64,000 nucleotides of DNA from Gnetum montanum (taxonomy: Eukaryota > Streptophyta > Gnetopsida > Gnetales > Gnetaceae), in contig MNCI01006057.1 in the NCBI GenBank assembly GCA_015680685.1, positions 1-64,000 of the forward strand, written 5' to 3'. The translations under genes and the position numbers were made by a program. The notes beneath the pieces are model-generated. The model had not been told where the DNA came from and did no database searches. It saw nothing but the letters and a program-made list of their open reading frames with translations. Of the stretch, positions 1-11,010 are shown in pieces (position 1 is the first letter of the stretch; each line of letters starts with the position of its first letter).

Positions 1-1255
1 ATAGACTTTTGTATTAGCATGGTTTTATGTGAAATTAACTTATTGAGAGCTACCTATTTTTCCATAGCATAAATATGGATCTCCTTTTTGTGAAGACTTG
101 GATCCTGGTTATATTCCTCTACAATCTTCCTTTTACATAGCTCTCTTTCTTTTGCCACCTATTCAATTAGCGTTTATATCTAATGAACTCTTAGTTCTAA
201 TAATCTTCCTTGACCAAAGATCCCAAGAGTTTCCCTTATTTTATTACGAAAGTGATCTATGATGTGATGAAACTACTCTTTTTGAAAAAATCCATGGCCT
301 TAGCACCTATGTAATAGAGAACAGTATTTTCCAAAGGCTACATCAAGGGATTCATGTGTCTCTTGTTTCCATCTTCAAATTTGTTTTCTTAGATTAGATA
401 CTCTTGAATAGATTTGGCATTTCTCGTTGAAGAGCTCAAGCATTATGGACCACTAGTGAATTGTACCTACTTCCAATAATCTATACCAGCTTTTAACTTC
501 TTCTATTAGCATCCTAGAAGAAAGATTAATCTTTTTCCACTTATTTTTAATAGTTTGCAAGGAATAGGCATCATAGAAGGCTTGTAAATGATGTAGTGGA
601 TTAGAATGATAGTCTTCCTCAAATTTATGAATGTTGTTCATATTAATTCATTTGATTTGGCTCTTTCTTTAATACCTATGGGGTATTCTAGTGACCTCCT
701 TGATTTGTATCTTTTCTCCAGTAGTCAACAAGGGTTCATCATCATTAAACATGCTATGTTGATAATTTGTATTTTTATTTATCCAATTATGATAATCTTA
801 TCTACGCTCCATTTGGTATATTGGATCTTGTGATTGATCAATTTTTCTATTGCTATCTTGACTCCTTAATGGATCTCTAACTCGATACCTATGTTCATCT
901 TTGTTAGAACTAGACGTTGAAGATAAAGAAGAAGATTGTGAACTAGGAGGATCATCATGGCTTCTGTATCTCCCCTACGATATCTTGGTTCATCTCTTTT
1001 AGGTGTGTAGGAGGTCCTCTTTGTTCTAGGACTTGTTCCATCTTCTGTAGGTTTATCCACGATAGTTGAACATAGTCTTTGATAGTAGGGATCGAAATGA
1101 GCATATGAGACTCTTACTTGTAGTGATTTGCTCAAATTCCCTTCAATATAGATCCTATTATTTTTCACACCAATGTTCTCATCATGTAATGGACTATAGG
1201 CCCTATGTGAAGAAGATATGTTTTTAATTATTAATGTGTGTATGGCTTCAAACAT
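1..1255 (-). pseudogene. Ty3/gypsy gag remnant (5' part of an element running off the left edge)
   Basis: Read on the minus strand, this stretch encodes a decayed retrotransposon gag in one main frame with several stops. The part at 641..453 contains a gag block (HKFEEDYHSNPLHHLQAFYD, then WKKINL, then SWYRLLE) that recurs at 35500-35680, 49130-49270 and 62200-62300 in this window. Downstream, 450..1 continues with LRKQI, THESLDVAF, HHIIDHFRNK, IRETLGIFGQG and EEYNQDPS, the same order as in the other copies. The N-terminal part (1255..866) is charged and Arg/Ser-rich. The capsid-like core resembles the Retrotrans_gag family by its ESL..A...Y..LL pattern. The pol region would lie left of the window. 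Stops and frameshifts make it non-functional. Confidence 0.8.
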
Positions 1256-1330
1256 TAATACTTCATAAAAGATAAAGAATTAATGATTTTACAGTGATCA
1301 TTTATAATATGACTAATCTAGATCGCTACA

Positions 1331-1353
1331 ACCATCCTCGATAACACCACCAA
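1331..1353 (-). other. Primer-binding site, tRNA-Asp type (decayed)
   Basis: Directly inside the LTR, the minus strand reads TTGGTGGTGTTATCGAGGAT. It resembles the complement of a plant tRNA-Asp 3' end (TGGCGCCGTTGCCGGGGA), with mostly CpG-type changes. Its position fixes the adjacent LTR as the 5' LTR of a minus-strand element. Confidence 0.65.
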
Positions 1354-2346
1354 TGACGAGTCGCACAATGTCTCCTATGCCGAACCATATAAATCATAAG
1401 CATGTGTGTGTGGTCTGGTCAGATTTTGTGGATGGGACTAGTGCGGTATCTAGATCATTAAGCATGGATCGTAGATTGTTGTTTTCCCAGGTAGACTACT
1501 AGTAGCTTTATCATGTATGGTTTAGTCCAAAGTAAGGCATATGATTACGATGTTGTTAGAACCATCACTAACATAAAAATTAATTATTTAATCTAATTAA
1601 TAATAAAATTAAATTTGGAATTATCCTAAGGACCATGAGTATATGTTCCAAACTTGCTGTACACATCTTGAACTTATGTACTCACTACTAGGATTACCAA
1701 GTGTTATGCTACTAAATGAATCATGCAATAATGCTACTTGGATTACCAAGGGAATACGTGTTTATCCTTGCAACTGGTCGTGATCATTCCGTAGAATGTC
1801 TAATGTGCATGGAAATGTAAATATTAAGTAAGTACATTTAAAGTGAACACCACTAAAAGTAAATCTATTCTAAGTTAATGTGCTATAATGAATATAAATC
1901 AATCTCGATCTTATTGTTGTTCAAGGAATATGTGCAGGTACAATGCCACTCCAATAAGATGTTGTACAATTGATTTAAATCCATGTTGTAATCACTCACT
2001 GACTATTTGCTCAGATTATAGAGTAAAACTACAAAAGTTCATCTACACTATTGACCAAATGGTACTAAATACATTGTGGATACTCACATATTTATAGGCA
2101 AATATAGACACTACATTAATAGAGATGCATCAACAAGATACATTGTGGCTGCATCAACAAGCAAACGTTGATATAGCTAAGCTATAGCATATGGGATATA
2201 ACGTATGTGATATAGAATCTACGATGTAGTAGCCAACTAAGATGCGGAGATGGGGATACATTGACATAGATGCCATGTAGCTTCAATGATGTACCATCTA
2301 CGATATCTTGGCCAACTGATATACTTAACAAAATGATGCTTCATCA
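1354..2346 (-). mobile_element. 5' LTR of the left-edge gypsy element
   Basis: On the plus strand the block opens with TGACGAGTCGCAC (from TGATGAGTGG) and closes with ATGCTTCATCA, so on its own strand it starts TGATGAAGCAT and ends in a decayed CTCATCA. Internal segments match the other LTRs: 'GGACTAGT...GATC.TTAAGCAT', 'TGGTTTAGTCCAAAGT', 'ATTACCAAG' and 'AATCTCGATCTTATTG'. The length of about 993 bp is slightly above the 860-940 bp of its relatives. Its U3 end lies about 600 bp from the 3' end of the protease gene. Confidence 0.85.
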
Positions 2347-2922
2347 TATCTGCACAACTCAGCTAGCTACCCGACACATTTTATCATTTATATAAAAGTG
2401 TAATATGGTGGTAGAAAAAGCATCAAATTATCCATGGAGGATGCATGAATTCTTCACTAGCTTGTCCATAATTAATAATGAAGTTTTTGCATATCTAAAT
2501 GTAATCTTTTAAGCTATTAAAATCAAACTCATGTAAGAGAAATTCATTTTCCTTTTCCTCTTTATACAGAACTTGAATTACAGGCACAATCAACATTGAC
2601 CTTCTTATTTATATTTTTAATTAAATATGCTCCGTTATACCTATAATTATACTTTTAATATTTTTTGAAACACAAAATTGTTAGTGATTTATCAAATTTT
2701 GATGTGAACTTAGCGCTAAAGCCATTGAGGTCTCCATAGGAGACAGTTTAAACATTAATTTACAAACCATATTACGGAAGCATGTTCCAGAAACTAAAAC
2801 ATACATATATGGCCCACAGGAGCCTCGCCTCGCGGGAAGATAGAAGCATAGAGCAGAGATACTCGGTGAACAGAAACACTGCACATTAGCAGGTGACTGT
2901 GAAGGACTAAACACCCTTACAC
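2347..2922. other. Intergenic spacer, no gene seen
   Basis: This AT-rich stretch lies between the left-edge LTR and the poly(A) region of the protease gene. I see no convincing ORF or repeat in it. The open frame at 2681..2914 on the minus strand has no recognisable motif and overlaps the expected 3' UTR. Confidence 0.5.
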
Positions 2923-2932
2923 TTTATTTATT
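2923..2932 (-). terminator. Overlapping AATAAA poly(A) signals
   Basis: Two overlapping AATAAA hexamers on the minus strand (2928..2923 and 2932..2927) lie about 40-50 bp past the stop codon of the cysteine protease. This is a plausible near-upstream element for its 3'-end formation. Confidence 0.5.
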
Positions 2933-2972
2933 TAAGGCATATGCAAAGATGCTACCGTTGCATGCTGGATTA

Positions 2973-4834
2973 TTAAGCCGCTGAAGCTGATTCAACTTTT
3001 GTGGCAATGTGGGATACGCTTTGCTGATACTGAATAGGGTACGTCGCATAAGTTGCAATACCACAGAGTCCACAAGGATTGTAGTTTCGTTGAATTCTCA
3101 TGTATCCAGACTCACCCCACCCTGTTCCCCATGAATTTCTGGTAATCCAGTAATCTAAACCTTGGGTTCTGTCATAACCCACAACAGTTACTGCATGGTT
3201 CTGTTTATTCCCACAGTGACCTGTAAATATTCCCTGCAAAACAGCACCTACATGATTTAATTCCATGAAACGCAATTTTATTATTTTAATTCTGAAACAT
3301 CGGGGTTGAATGTCATGAAAACGTGTACTTACTCCCCTGTAGAACTGGAAGTCCTGTCCACCGGCTTCCACACCTACAGAAACTGGCTGAGATGCCACTG
3401 CTTGCAGCAACGCATTCTCGTTGCATTGATCCACGATTTGGTAACCGTCGATTGTCACCTTGTATGTCTTTCCAGGAGGCTGCATGAAAATAGTGCTTAC
3501 CATTATCATTAACTTAATTAAATGCTAACTACATAGTAAAAACAATCCTGTGGTTAACTGAATTCTCTGTTTTTATAGCAATTTCATTAAAGTGCATAGA
3601 AAGTTCAGTAAATTCTCTGTTTTTATAGCAATTTCATCAAAGTGCATAGCGTAACTTGGTATAACTCCAATTCATTTTTGTTATTACCTAACTCGAATTT
3701 GGTTTAAACTACAACTCACTTTTTCTTTTTCTTTTTTAATAACTTTCATTTAAAATAAAAATTTATGCAAGGTTGCAAAAGCCAGTCCATGGAAGCTTAC
3801 ATATTTGCTTTTGTAACTTTAGATAAATCTATTGTTTCGAATTTCCGTAAAATTGATTTTCACAGAAAATTTGAGTCCTATTTTAGGAAATATTAAAATT
3901 AAGACCTAAATTAAATTTCACTGGCCAGATTGCTTTAACAAAATAGCCAAAAGTGCTTTTAGAAAACAGTAAATTCAATTGACCAAAGAAATAATAATGA
4001 ACATGAAATATTGTTCCATGCACTAATAGGCATACCACGCTGCACCGATATTGCTTTGCTCGGTAAGGGTAAACATCTTCAGTGAGTAATCCTCCATCGT
4101 TGATGATGTATTGGAAAGCTTTATCCATGGCACCTCCATTGCATCCTTTATTGCTGTAATCACAGTCCACAAGTTGCTGCTCTGACAAGTCGGGCACACT
4201 TCCAGTGTTTATGGCAGTGATGCTTTCTACCGCTGCTACAGCTGAAAATGCCCAGCAACACCCTGCAACAAAGCACAACACCAACAAAACATCATACCTG
4301 ATAAAACATTTCCCACACAGAAAAGGTCTCGTATTTGATCAAAGACACCAATGCTAAATTCAATTCAATAAAGATTTTGAAAATACCGCATCGGCCCTGG
4401 TCTTTGACGGGGCCTACAACACCCTTTGCTACCCAATCAATAGAAGTTGGAACATTGACGTGAGTATTATGCCTGAATAATTGCTTCTTGTTGGTGGACT
4501 CTTGGGGGAGACTGCTACTCAAATACTTGGCCCTGAACTCACTGTTAGTGAGATCTGCAAACTTGTTGAGACCCAGATGGTAGTGCTGGATCTGTTTGTT
4601 TCTAGAATGAATGTACCTCACGTTGTCTTTAAAGATCTGGAATCTTCTCTCATGGCTGCTCTGGTCCAAGGCCTCATCTCTGTACTGAGCTGCCCACTTT
4701 TCATAAAGAGACCAAAGTCTTTCCTCTGATGCCAAATCTTCTGCTGTGAATCCTTGATCACGACTGCCTTGGACTGCACTCATCAAGACAAGTGCAGATA
4801 CCAGCAAACTCCACCAAAATAATTTGGACTCCAT
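2973..4834 (-). CDS. Papain-family (C1A) cysteine protease, four exons, intact
   Basis: Proposed exons on the minus strand: 4834..4387, 4262..4036, 3479..3333 and 3233..2973. All introns (124, 556 and 99 bp) are GT-AG, and the joined frame is open for 360 residues. Residues 1-23 form a signal peptide (hydrophobic [19 protein letters not shown]). The I29 propeptide carries an ERFNIN-type pattern around residues 62-79 and GLNKFAD at 88-94. The mature enzyme starts near residue 128 (VPTSIDW). The oxyanion Gln is Q146 (KDQGRCG), the catalytic Cys is C152 in CGCCWAF, followed by GCNGG, His H287 ([10 protein letters not shown]) and Asn N307 ([10 protein letters not shown]). There is no C-terminal KDEL and no granulin domain, so it is a short secreted or vacuolar protease that hydrolyses peptide bonds. 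Length and domain order are normal for plant C1A enzymes. The subfamily (SAG12-like or other) is not certain. It is the only intact host gene I recognise here. Confidence 0.95.
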
Positions 4835-4903
4835 GTTCTACACCAACTCCAACTCAGAATGTCAGCAGCTTCTCTGATGCTGGAAACTATCGTATGAAGC
4901 CTG

Positions 4904-4913
4904 TTTATTTAAG
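4904..4913 (-). promoter_or_regulatory. TATA-like element upstream of the cysteine protease
   Basis: The minus strand reads TTAAATAAACAGG about 70-80 bp before the ATG, a suitable distance for a core promoter. The matching position in the upstream duplicate (5768-5776) has a better TATATAA, so this proximal copy may be weaker. Assigned from position and composition only. Confidence 0.45.
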
Positions 4914-5767
4914 AGAAACATTTGTGCATAGAGATGCCATGAGAGATGAACAACCATTAATAGGATCGTTCTCATGTTCTTTCACATAGATTATCATTGA
5001 ATATTATCAAAAATCAATGAACAGCTGTGCTAATTAATGACAATTCAGGTGTTCCATCCTTGAAAAGGTTGTGAAACACGACCAAGAAGACATGATAGTG
5101 ATCAGATGATATATCTTGGAGAGGATTTTGAAGAGATTGGAAAGCTGTGCGAATTAGTGACAATTCATGTGTTTCAGCAGGATAAAAGTTGTGAAACAGG
5201 ACAAAGACAAAGACATGACAATGATATCTTGGACAGGATTTGAGAGATCAAAAAGCTGTGCAAAGTAATGACAATTCATGTCTTCTATGTGGGGAAAAAG
5301 TTGTGAAACACAATGAAGACATCATAAAGATGGGATGATATATCTTGGACAGGATTTTGAAGAAGTTGGAAAGCTGTGAGAATTATGACAATTCATGTGT
5401 TCTAGCATGGAAAAAGTTGTGAAATACGACAAGAAAAACATGGCAATGATCGGGATGATATATCTTGGGCAGGATTGTGAAGAGATTGAAAAATTTATTT
5501 GAGACCACAAGGCTATTAAATTCTTTTTATTATTTTTTAAAATGGACTGTATTTTACTTTTTTCCACAAATTCAATTTCCTTGGACCGACTTGAACACAG
5601 TACCTTGACCCTAAAGATCTCTCTGTGGTTTTGGGGTGCATCGTTGATCACCCATTGTTTTTCTTTTGTTTTGGAAAACCTCTTTAGCTATAAAAAAGAC
5701 TATTTTTTAAAGTATCTTTATAGTAAGAGTAGAGATATAATGCTGGAAACTATGGTACCAAGCCTGT

Positions 5768-5776
5768 TTATATAAG
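5768..5776 (-). promoter_or_regulatory. TATA box in the upstream promoter duplicate
   Basis: The minus strand reads CTTATATAAACAGG in the distal copy of the duplicated 5' flank, at the place equivalent to 4904-4913. It keeps a canonical TATATAA. No protease exon lies directly downstream of it in this copy; transcription from here would run through the proximal copy. Confidence 0.4.
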
Positions 5777-6361
5777 AGAAATATTTGTGCATAAAGATGC
5801 CATGACAGATGAACAACCATTAATAGGATCTTTGGCACGTTCTTTCACACATAGAATATCTTTGAAAATTATCAGAAAAGAATGGAAATGTATGCTAATT
5901 GATGACAATTCATGTATTTCAGCACCTAAAAAGTCATGAAACACAACCAAAACATGACAATGATGGTGGGATGATATATCTATCCGACAGGATTTTGAAC
6001 AGATTACAAAGTTGTGCAAATTAATGACAATTCACTAATTCTAGCAGGAAACGTTGTGAAACACGACAAAGACATGACAATAATCGGATGATATACCTTG
6101 GACAGGATTCTGAAGAGATTGAAACTTTTATTTGAGATGACAAGGCTATAAAATTATTTTAACATTTTGTAAGATGGACTCTGGTACTTTTCTCTCTGCA
6201 AACTAAATGTCCTGCAATCACTCCAACACAACGCCCTAACCATCTCTCTGTGGTTTTGGTGTGCATCGTTGATCACCCACTTTTTTTTTTTTTCATAAGC
6301 CTCTTTGGCAGTAAAAAAGACTAATGTTTTAAGGCATCTTTAAAGTAAGAGTAGAGATATC

Positions 6362-6849
6362 TGAAAGGGTCATTTTTTAACGCAAACAGATAAGATCTAA
6401 ACCATTGTAATCTTTACCTGCATAATTTAATCCAGATATTTCAATATTACTGATTTATTATATATTTTTATTATTAAAAATCTTATGATCTTTAATTCTT
6501 CTTAAAATATTTAAAAAAATTTTAAGAACAATATATAAATAAAATAAAAGCCTAAAAAGAGGTGTGAACATGCCCTTTCTATTGGAAAGGTCCAAGCATC
6601 CATTTCCTTCTCCCCATGTTTTCTTCCCATCTAAGATATCCTTGCCATAATTCATCTTCATACAAAAAGAGTGATGTCTGCTTGCACACACTAATACGAG
6701 GTCATAACAATTATTGATCATTTGTGTTACTTTGTACCTCACAATTTCTTTGCTTTATTTTGTAATCTTGTAATTATTGGTCTATGTTTTAGTCTTGTAA
6801 TTATTGAAATTGTAATTTAAATTAAATATAAAAATTTATTAGGTCTGTG
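6362..6849. other. Unassigned AT-rich stretch
   Basis: This lies between the promoter duplication and the LINE fragment. A 94-codon minus-strand frame (6742..6458) has no recognisable motif. It sits where a LINE 3' end or 3' UTR would fall, but I cannot support a gene. Confidence 0.4.
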
Positions 6850-8624
6850 TTTGAACTTTCACTTTTAATTTGGTTTTCCAATATTTTTGCACTAAGACAT
6901 AGGTTACTTTACATCTATATAACTAATAGGATCTATGATTGTATTAAAGATTTGATTTCGAACTTTCCAACCCTAAACTCCTAATGCCTTACATGTGTTT
7001 TTAATTATGTAGACAGCTTTTGGTTCTCTTGCGATTTTATCCTTAATACATTTATCCGATCTATAGTTATTTACTTATTGAAGACTCAAATATTTAAAAG
7101 AGAACATAGTTTGTGCATTCTAATCACCAAACTTAAAGTCATACCCTATGTTTCTTATGTCCTATATTATCATTTAAGTTTTTTTTAGACATTGACTTGC
7201 AAATTGAAGAAAAATGCAAAATTGTTCTAAACTTTGGAGCATATTAGACATACCTTTCTCATAAGTAGATATTAAAGTAGCATCACTAGTATAAAGAAGT
7301 AGGCTCATTGCTTGAGAACCTATTTTACAACATGTTTATATTATCCATTATACATCCAATCTAGCAACATAGACCAAAGAGATTTGAAGACAAAGGATAA
7401 CCTTGCTTTACCTTGATTTTTCCCTAAAATTAAAATTTACTTTTTAATTCATCATCTTTGAGCTAGATGATGACTTCATACAACTTCTATGTTATTACTA
7501 TGAGTTATGCATGGAGGCCTATTTAGTTAGCCATGGCCATAACTTTTATTGACTTACTTGGTCATAATAATCATCATTACCCTAATCATATCCAAGTTTT
7601 TGTAAAATCTGTATATGAGTTCATTTTCATCATTCACCTTCATGAGGAGTGAAATCCTTATTTATTTATAATTTTTCCCATAATCTTCAATCCTGTTTCC
7701 AATATATTTTTTGGTTTGCCTTTCCTTGGCTTTTCTACTTGATCTTCTTTGCATATGCCCAAGCTATCTAAGATGACATTCCTATAATTTATTTGAAATA
7801 GAAGCCACTCTAAATCTTTATCTAAAGTCTATATTGTGTAGTTTATCTCTTCTAGTAACATTTAACATCCTTTTAAGGATTCTCACTTTTGCCATATAGA
7901 TTTCTTGTTCATGCTTTTTCTACATGGCCCAACATTTAGTACCATATAAGATAGTAGGCCTAATTGCTTTCTTGTAGACTTTTCCTACTAGTTTTATTGG
8001 TAATATTTTATCACATAAAAATCCACTAGCCTATCTCCATTTTGACCATCCTAGCTCATTAAACCATAAGTTTTTGTAAAATCTATAAAACAAATAAATA
8101 ATTTTTTAAACTTTTTTGCGAGTTAGATGTAGTATTTAAAGTGACAAGATGATCAATGGTAGAAATGTTTTTCATGAAATTTTCTTGAAACACTACCTTG
8201 ATATTATTTGTCTCCACTCAATTACTTATTTATCTTTCAAAAATAGTACCTAATAGCTTAGTAAAAATACTTCTTATAACTATTATATAATAGTTGTTTA
8301 AATTATTTCTATCATCTTTCTTATAAAGAATCATTACCTTACTAATCTTCTATTATTTAGTAAGGCCCTGAATAGTAATGACATTTAATTTTTTCTAAAT
8401 CTCTATGTGAGTAGAGACTTCTACCTATTTAAGAAATTGAGCATACAAGTAATATAAATCTATAGTGTTTCTACATGCAGATATGTTAATGCCATCTATA
8501 ACTCCATCTAGGCTAAAATAAAAATAATTTTGATAAAAATTTCATTTTCCCCTAAACAAATGATTACTATAAAATGCACAAACATTATCAAATTGTTAGA
8601 TTAGCTATGTAGAAACTTACTTTG
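6850..8624 (-). pseudogene. LINE (non-LTR retrotransposon) reverse transcriptase remnant, copy A
   Basis: Read on the minus strand with frameshifts and stops, the motifs follow LINE RT order. ILYKKDDRNNLNNYY and KLLGTIFER lie near 8310-8210, STIDHLVTLN near 8150, a QG.PLS..LF-like block near 7400, and LLLYTSDATLIST with SLEQFCIFLQLQVNV near 7310-7190 (equivalent to the active-site YADD region). An FKYLG-like block is near 7080, then AVYIIKNTCKALGV and WKVRNQIFNTIIDPISY near 6990-6930. The endonuclease domain is missing: the fragment is cut at 8624 by an LTR. It is certainly dead. The family (RTE- or L1-like) is not decided. Confidence 0.75.
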
Positions 8625-9486
8625 TGATGAAACACATTTTTTCATTCGATGTCGAAGCCTTGACATCAAGTGTCAAACGTCGAGGACAAGATGTAACATC
8701 GGGTATCCAATGTCAGAGTCAAGATGCAATGTCAGATATTCGATGTGAGGGGGTATATGCCAACCTATAAATATAGCACTTGGGCTCACGATTTCCATAT
8801 ATTTTTTTTCAATCAAAGTAGCAAAGCTCTTGTAATTTGTTTTCTCCAAAGTTGGAATATTTTTTGAGTGCCCGTAGTAGGATTCTAAGTGTGTATGAAT
8901 CTTTATTCAAGCACTGATGTACCTGAGCACAACAACGTGATGGGAATAAAAACAAACTCTTTTGACAATTCTTACAGCACTAAGAATAGATTAATGTTTA
9001 CTTTAATGTACTTTACTTTCATGCCCTTTATTTTAATGCATTTCAATTAATCAATTAATTTCCAATTGCTAATAAACACGAGAACAACAACTTGAAGCAT
9101 ATATATAGTGCTTGGTAACCTAGAAATGCTTAACGTTTGGTAACCCAACAGCATTATATGTGTTCAGGATGTGTCCTAGAAAGTGGGGTCGTTACTTGTG
9201 TTAGGCTAGTTAGATAGAAGAATAATTAGATATTCAATTTCTCTAGCCTTCATTCTTGTTGTTGGTGATTAAACTTATAAAACATAAAATGAGAAAAATC
9301 ATGTACCTCAATTACACTTAAATCATATACTTGAGCCTCACAAGTGTAGTTGTGAAGACAACAAACATTCTCAATACTCATTTCACTTCCTATAGGAACT
9401 AGTGCTTTAAAGAACTATAGGTTCATGAAATTTGACTGGATCATGCATAAATCCGTTTGGGCGTAGGGGTATCTCGATGCTCATGA
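8625..9486 (+). mobile_element. 5' LTR, gypsy TGATGA...CTCATCA superfamily
   Basis: Starts TGATGAAACACATTTTTTC and ends CTCATGA (from CTCATCA), directly followed by a primer-binding site. It contains TATAAATA near 8776 and the family R-U5 block (ATCTTTATTCAAGCACTGATG, TGGTAACC, GTGTAGTTG). The U3 start holds repeated CpG-containing words (GATGTCG, ATGTCAGA). It interrupts LINE copy A at 8624. No LTR with the same U3 and no matching duplication of CTTTG was found to its right. Confidence 0.8.
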
Positions 9487-9487
9487 T

Positions 9488-9505
9488 TGGCATTGTTGCT
9501 AGGGA
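9488..9505 (+). other. Primer-binding site, tRNA-Asp type
   Basis: TGGCATTGTTGCTAGGGA follows the LTR end by one base. It matches the complement of tRNA-Asp (TGGCGCCGTTGCCGGGGA) at 14 of 18 positions, with C-to-T or G-to-A changes. Confidence 0.7.
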
Positions 9506-9665
9506 CCTTTTGGTTGTTTCATGTGCTATCTAGGATTTAGTGGAAATGATTCAAAATCTTTGGAACAAACCTGAGAGTCATATCATATTTTGCAATTACT
9601 ACAACAAAATTTAAAAGCACACTACATTTTTATTATCTAATTAAAAATATCTTCTTCTCATAGCA

Positions 9666-10350
9666 ATGCTTCTCCATCCAAGTCTAATGGAGCTCATTAC
9701 TTGGTCCCTCAATAATATCGAATGGTACATGCTCATCTTGATGAGTATCTACCCAATTTCACCTTCATCCTACATCAAGGTGAACAGCTACGATGGGATG
9801 ACATGGAGGGCAACATTTTGTTGCTACCTGATCAATCTGTTATTGCAATGCTTTACCAAGCACTTACCCATCTAGTGATGCCAGTGATTATTGTCCCACT
9901 GAGGCACAAAGTCTTCGAGATTGCCAATTAGAGAAATGTCATGAATTTGTGAAGGGAAAAGGATTTAATGATTTACCATTCCTGCGATACCAAAATGATG
10001 ATGGGGAATGCTTCTTTGGTGATTTTCCATTTAGTGAAATTCCTCTCATTGACTTCAATGATGGAGGTCAAAACCAAAACTTGTAGTCCACAATTCACAA
10101 TCTTAGTTCTGGTAAGAATGGATCCAATGAGAAAGAAGGATTCAAAGAGGCAAGTCAAGGCAAGGATGTAGACAAGAAACAAGATCGTGATCATGGTCAT
10201 GATTGCCGAAGAGGTGGTAGTAGGCATCATCATGATGCTAGTCCTCCTTCCTCTTCCCCTTCATCATCATCCTCTTCTTCTTCTTCTACCTCTGATCGTA
10301 GTCGTAGGAGGCAAAACCATGATGGAGGTGACCAAAATGACCAAAATGAC
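9666..10350 (+). pseudogene. gag N-terminal remnant
   Basis: The frame starting at 9722 gives HLDEYLPNFTFILHQGEQL and NILLLPD, matching a decayed copy at 48240-48340 (HLDEYVLNFTFILH). From 9960, GFNDLPFLRYQ and EIPLIDFNDGGQNQNL match 48510-48640. A Ser-rich and His/Arg/Asp-rich linker follows (HHHDASPPSSSPSSSSSSS, then QNDQND at 10348). This is the disordered N-terminal section of gag. The capsid core that should follow is missing here, and the next recognisable gag piece is the C-terminus at 10480. Several frameshifts and stops are present. Confidence 0.65.
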
Positions 10351-10377
10351 TAAGATCTATAGATATATATGTGTAAT

Positions 10378-10396
10378 TATATATATATATATATAT
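10378..10396. repeat. (TA)n microsatellite
   Basis: A pure AT dinucleotide run sits at the junction between the gag N-terminal and C-terminal pieces. Slippage or recombination here may have contributed to loss of the gag core. Confidence 0.7.
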
Positions 10397-10479
10397 GTAG
10401 ATATGTGCTTAAGATCTCATTCTCAATATTCTCACAAGGTAACAGTAAAAGTATGCAAACTATTTTGAGCAAGTGACTT

Positions 10480-11010
10480 ATACAAAACTTCATGAGGAGG
10501 ATTTGCACCATAGCATTAACCTACAAATGTTACTTATGCTTCTACTATCAATAGCAGTGGAAATCCTCCACAACATCATAGGCATCCCTTTTTTATACAT
10601 GACCATTGAAAGGGACACCACAATTTATAAACCACTACATCCTCCAACTCAATACAAGTTCAACACTATGGTGCATCTTCCTCTTCGAACCCAACGCCTC
10701 ATGTTACCTTATCAAGGCCACCACTCAATACTCCAACAACCATGGGGCCCAATGAATATAGCCACATGGGGAAACATGTTGATCCTTGCATATCATCTTA
10801 CAGTCACAAGTACCATAGTGGGTCAACCCCTTATAAATTAACCACATCTTATAACTTGCTCCACTATGTCAACTCTAATCAAGTGTGTGAACCCCAATGG
10901 GGTAAGTATGACCAGGTTCCAATATTTCTAGCATGCAAGGATCCTAACCTTCCATTTATTAATTCTAGCCATGTTTAACCATTTAGCTATGGGGGGTATC
11001 GTTTCTTTAA
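10480..11010 (+). pseudogene. gag C-terminal remnant
   Basis: It matches the C-terminal part of the gag of the 57943-63561 element (minus-strand 61100..60590) and of the 39700-40000 copy. Shared pieces include a PPQH.RHPFF-like block, SNP.PHVT and TPTT..PNEYSHMG. These are followed by YHSGST, TTSYNLLHYV.SNQVCEPQW, GKYDQV and CKDPNLPFINSSHV.PFSYGGY. It is Pro/Ser/His-rich with no zinc knuckle. The sequence GGGGTAAGTATG inside the GKYD codons is also a consensus splice donor (see 10902-12335). It lacks its own start and carries frameshifts. Confidence 0.65.

Larger units (their letters stand above)
4878..6361 (-). repeat. Tandem duplication of the protease 5' flank with an internal ~115-bp minisatellite
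   Basis: Block 4878-5739 is repeated as 5741-6361. Both begin TGCTGGAAACTAT and share AACAACCATTAATAGGATC. Both close with TCTCTCTGTGGTTTTGG, GTGCATCGTTGATCACCCA and GTAAGAGTAGAGATAT. Inside each block is an array of ~110-125 bp units carrying 'GACAATTCA', 'GTTGTGAAACA' and 'GATGATAT..CTTGGACAGGATT'. I count four units in the proximal block (about 5022, 5141, 5251, 5368) and two in the distal block (about 5882, 6009). The duplication starts about 44 bp before the ATG, so it copies the promoter and not the coding exon. Confidence 0.85.

Noticed and set aside
4481-4989. Plus-strand frames over protease exon 1 and its 5' flank
   Set aside because: Shadows of the minus-strand protease; no motif and no conservation expected.
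10187-10468. 93-codon plus-strand frame rich in Met, Val, Leu and Ile
   Set aside because: Out of frame with the conserved gag linker (Ser/His/Asp-rich frame) and ending in a TA microsatellite.
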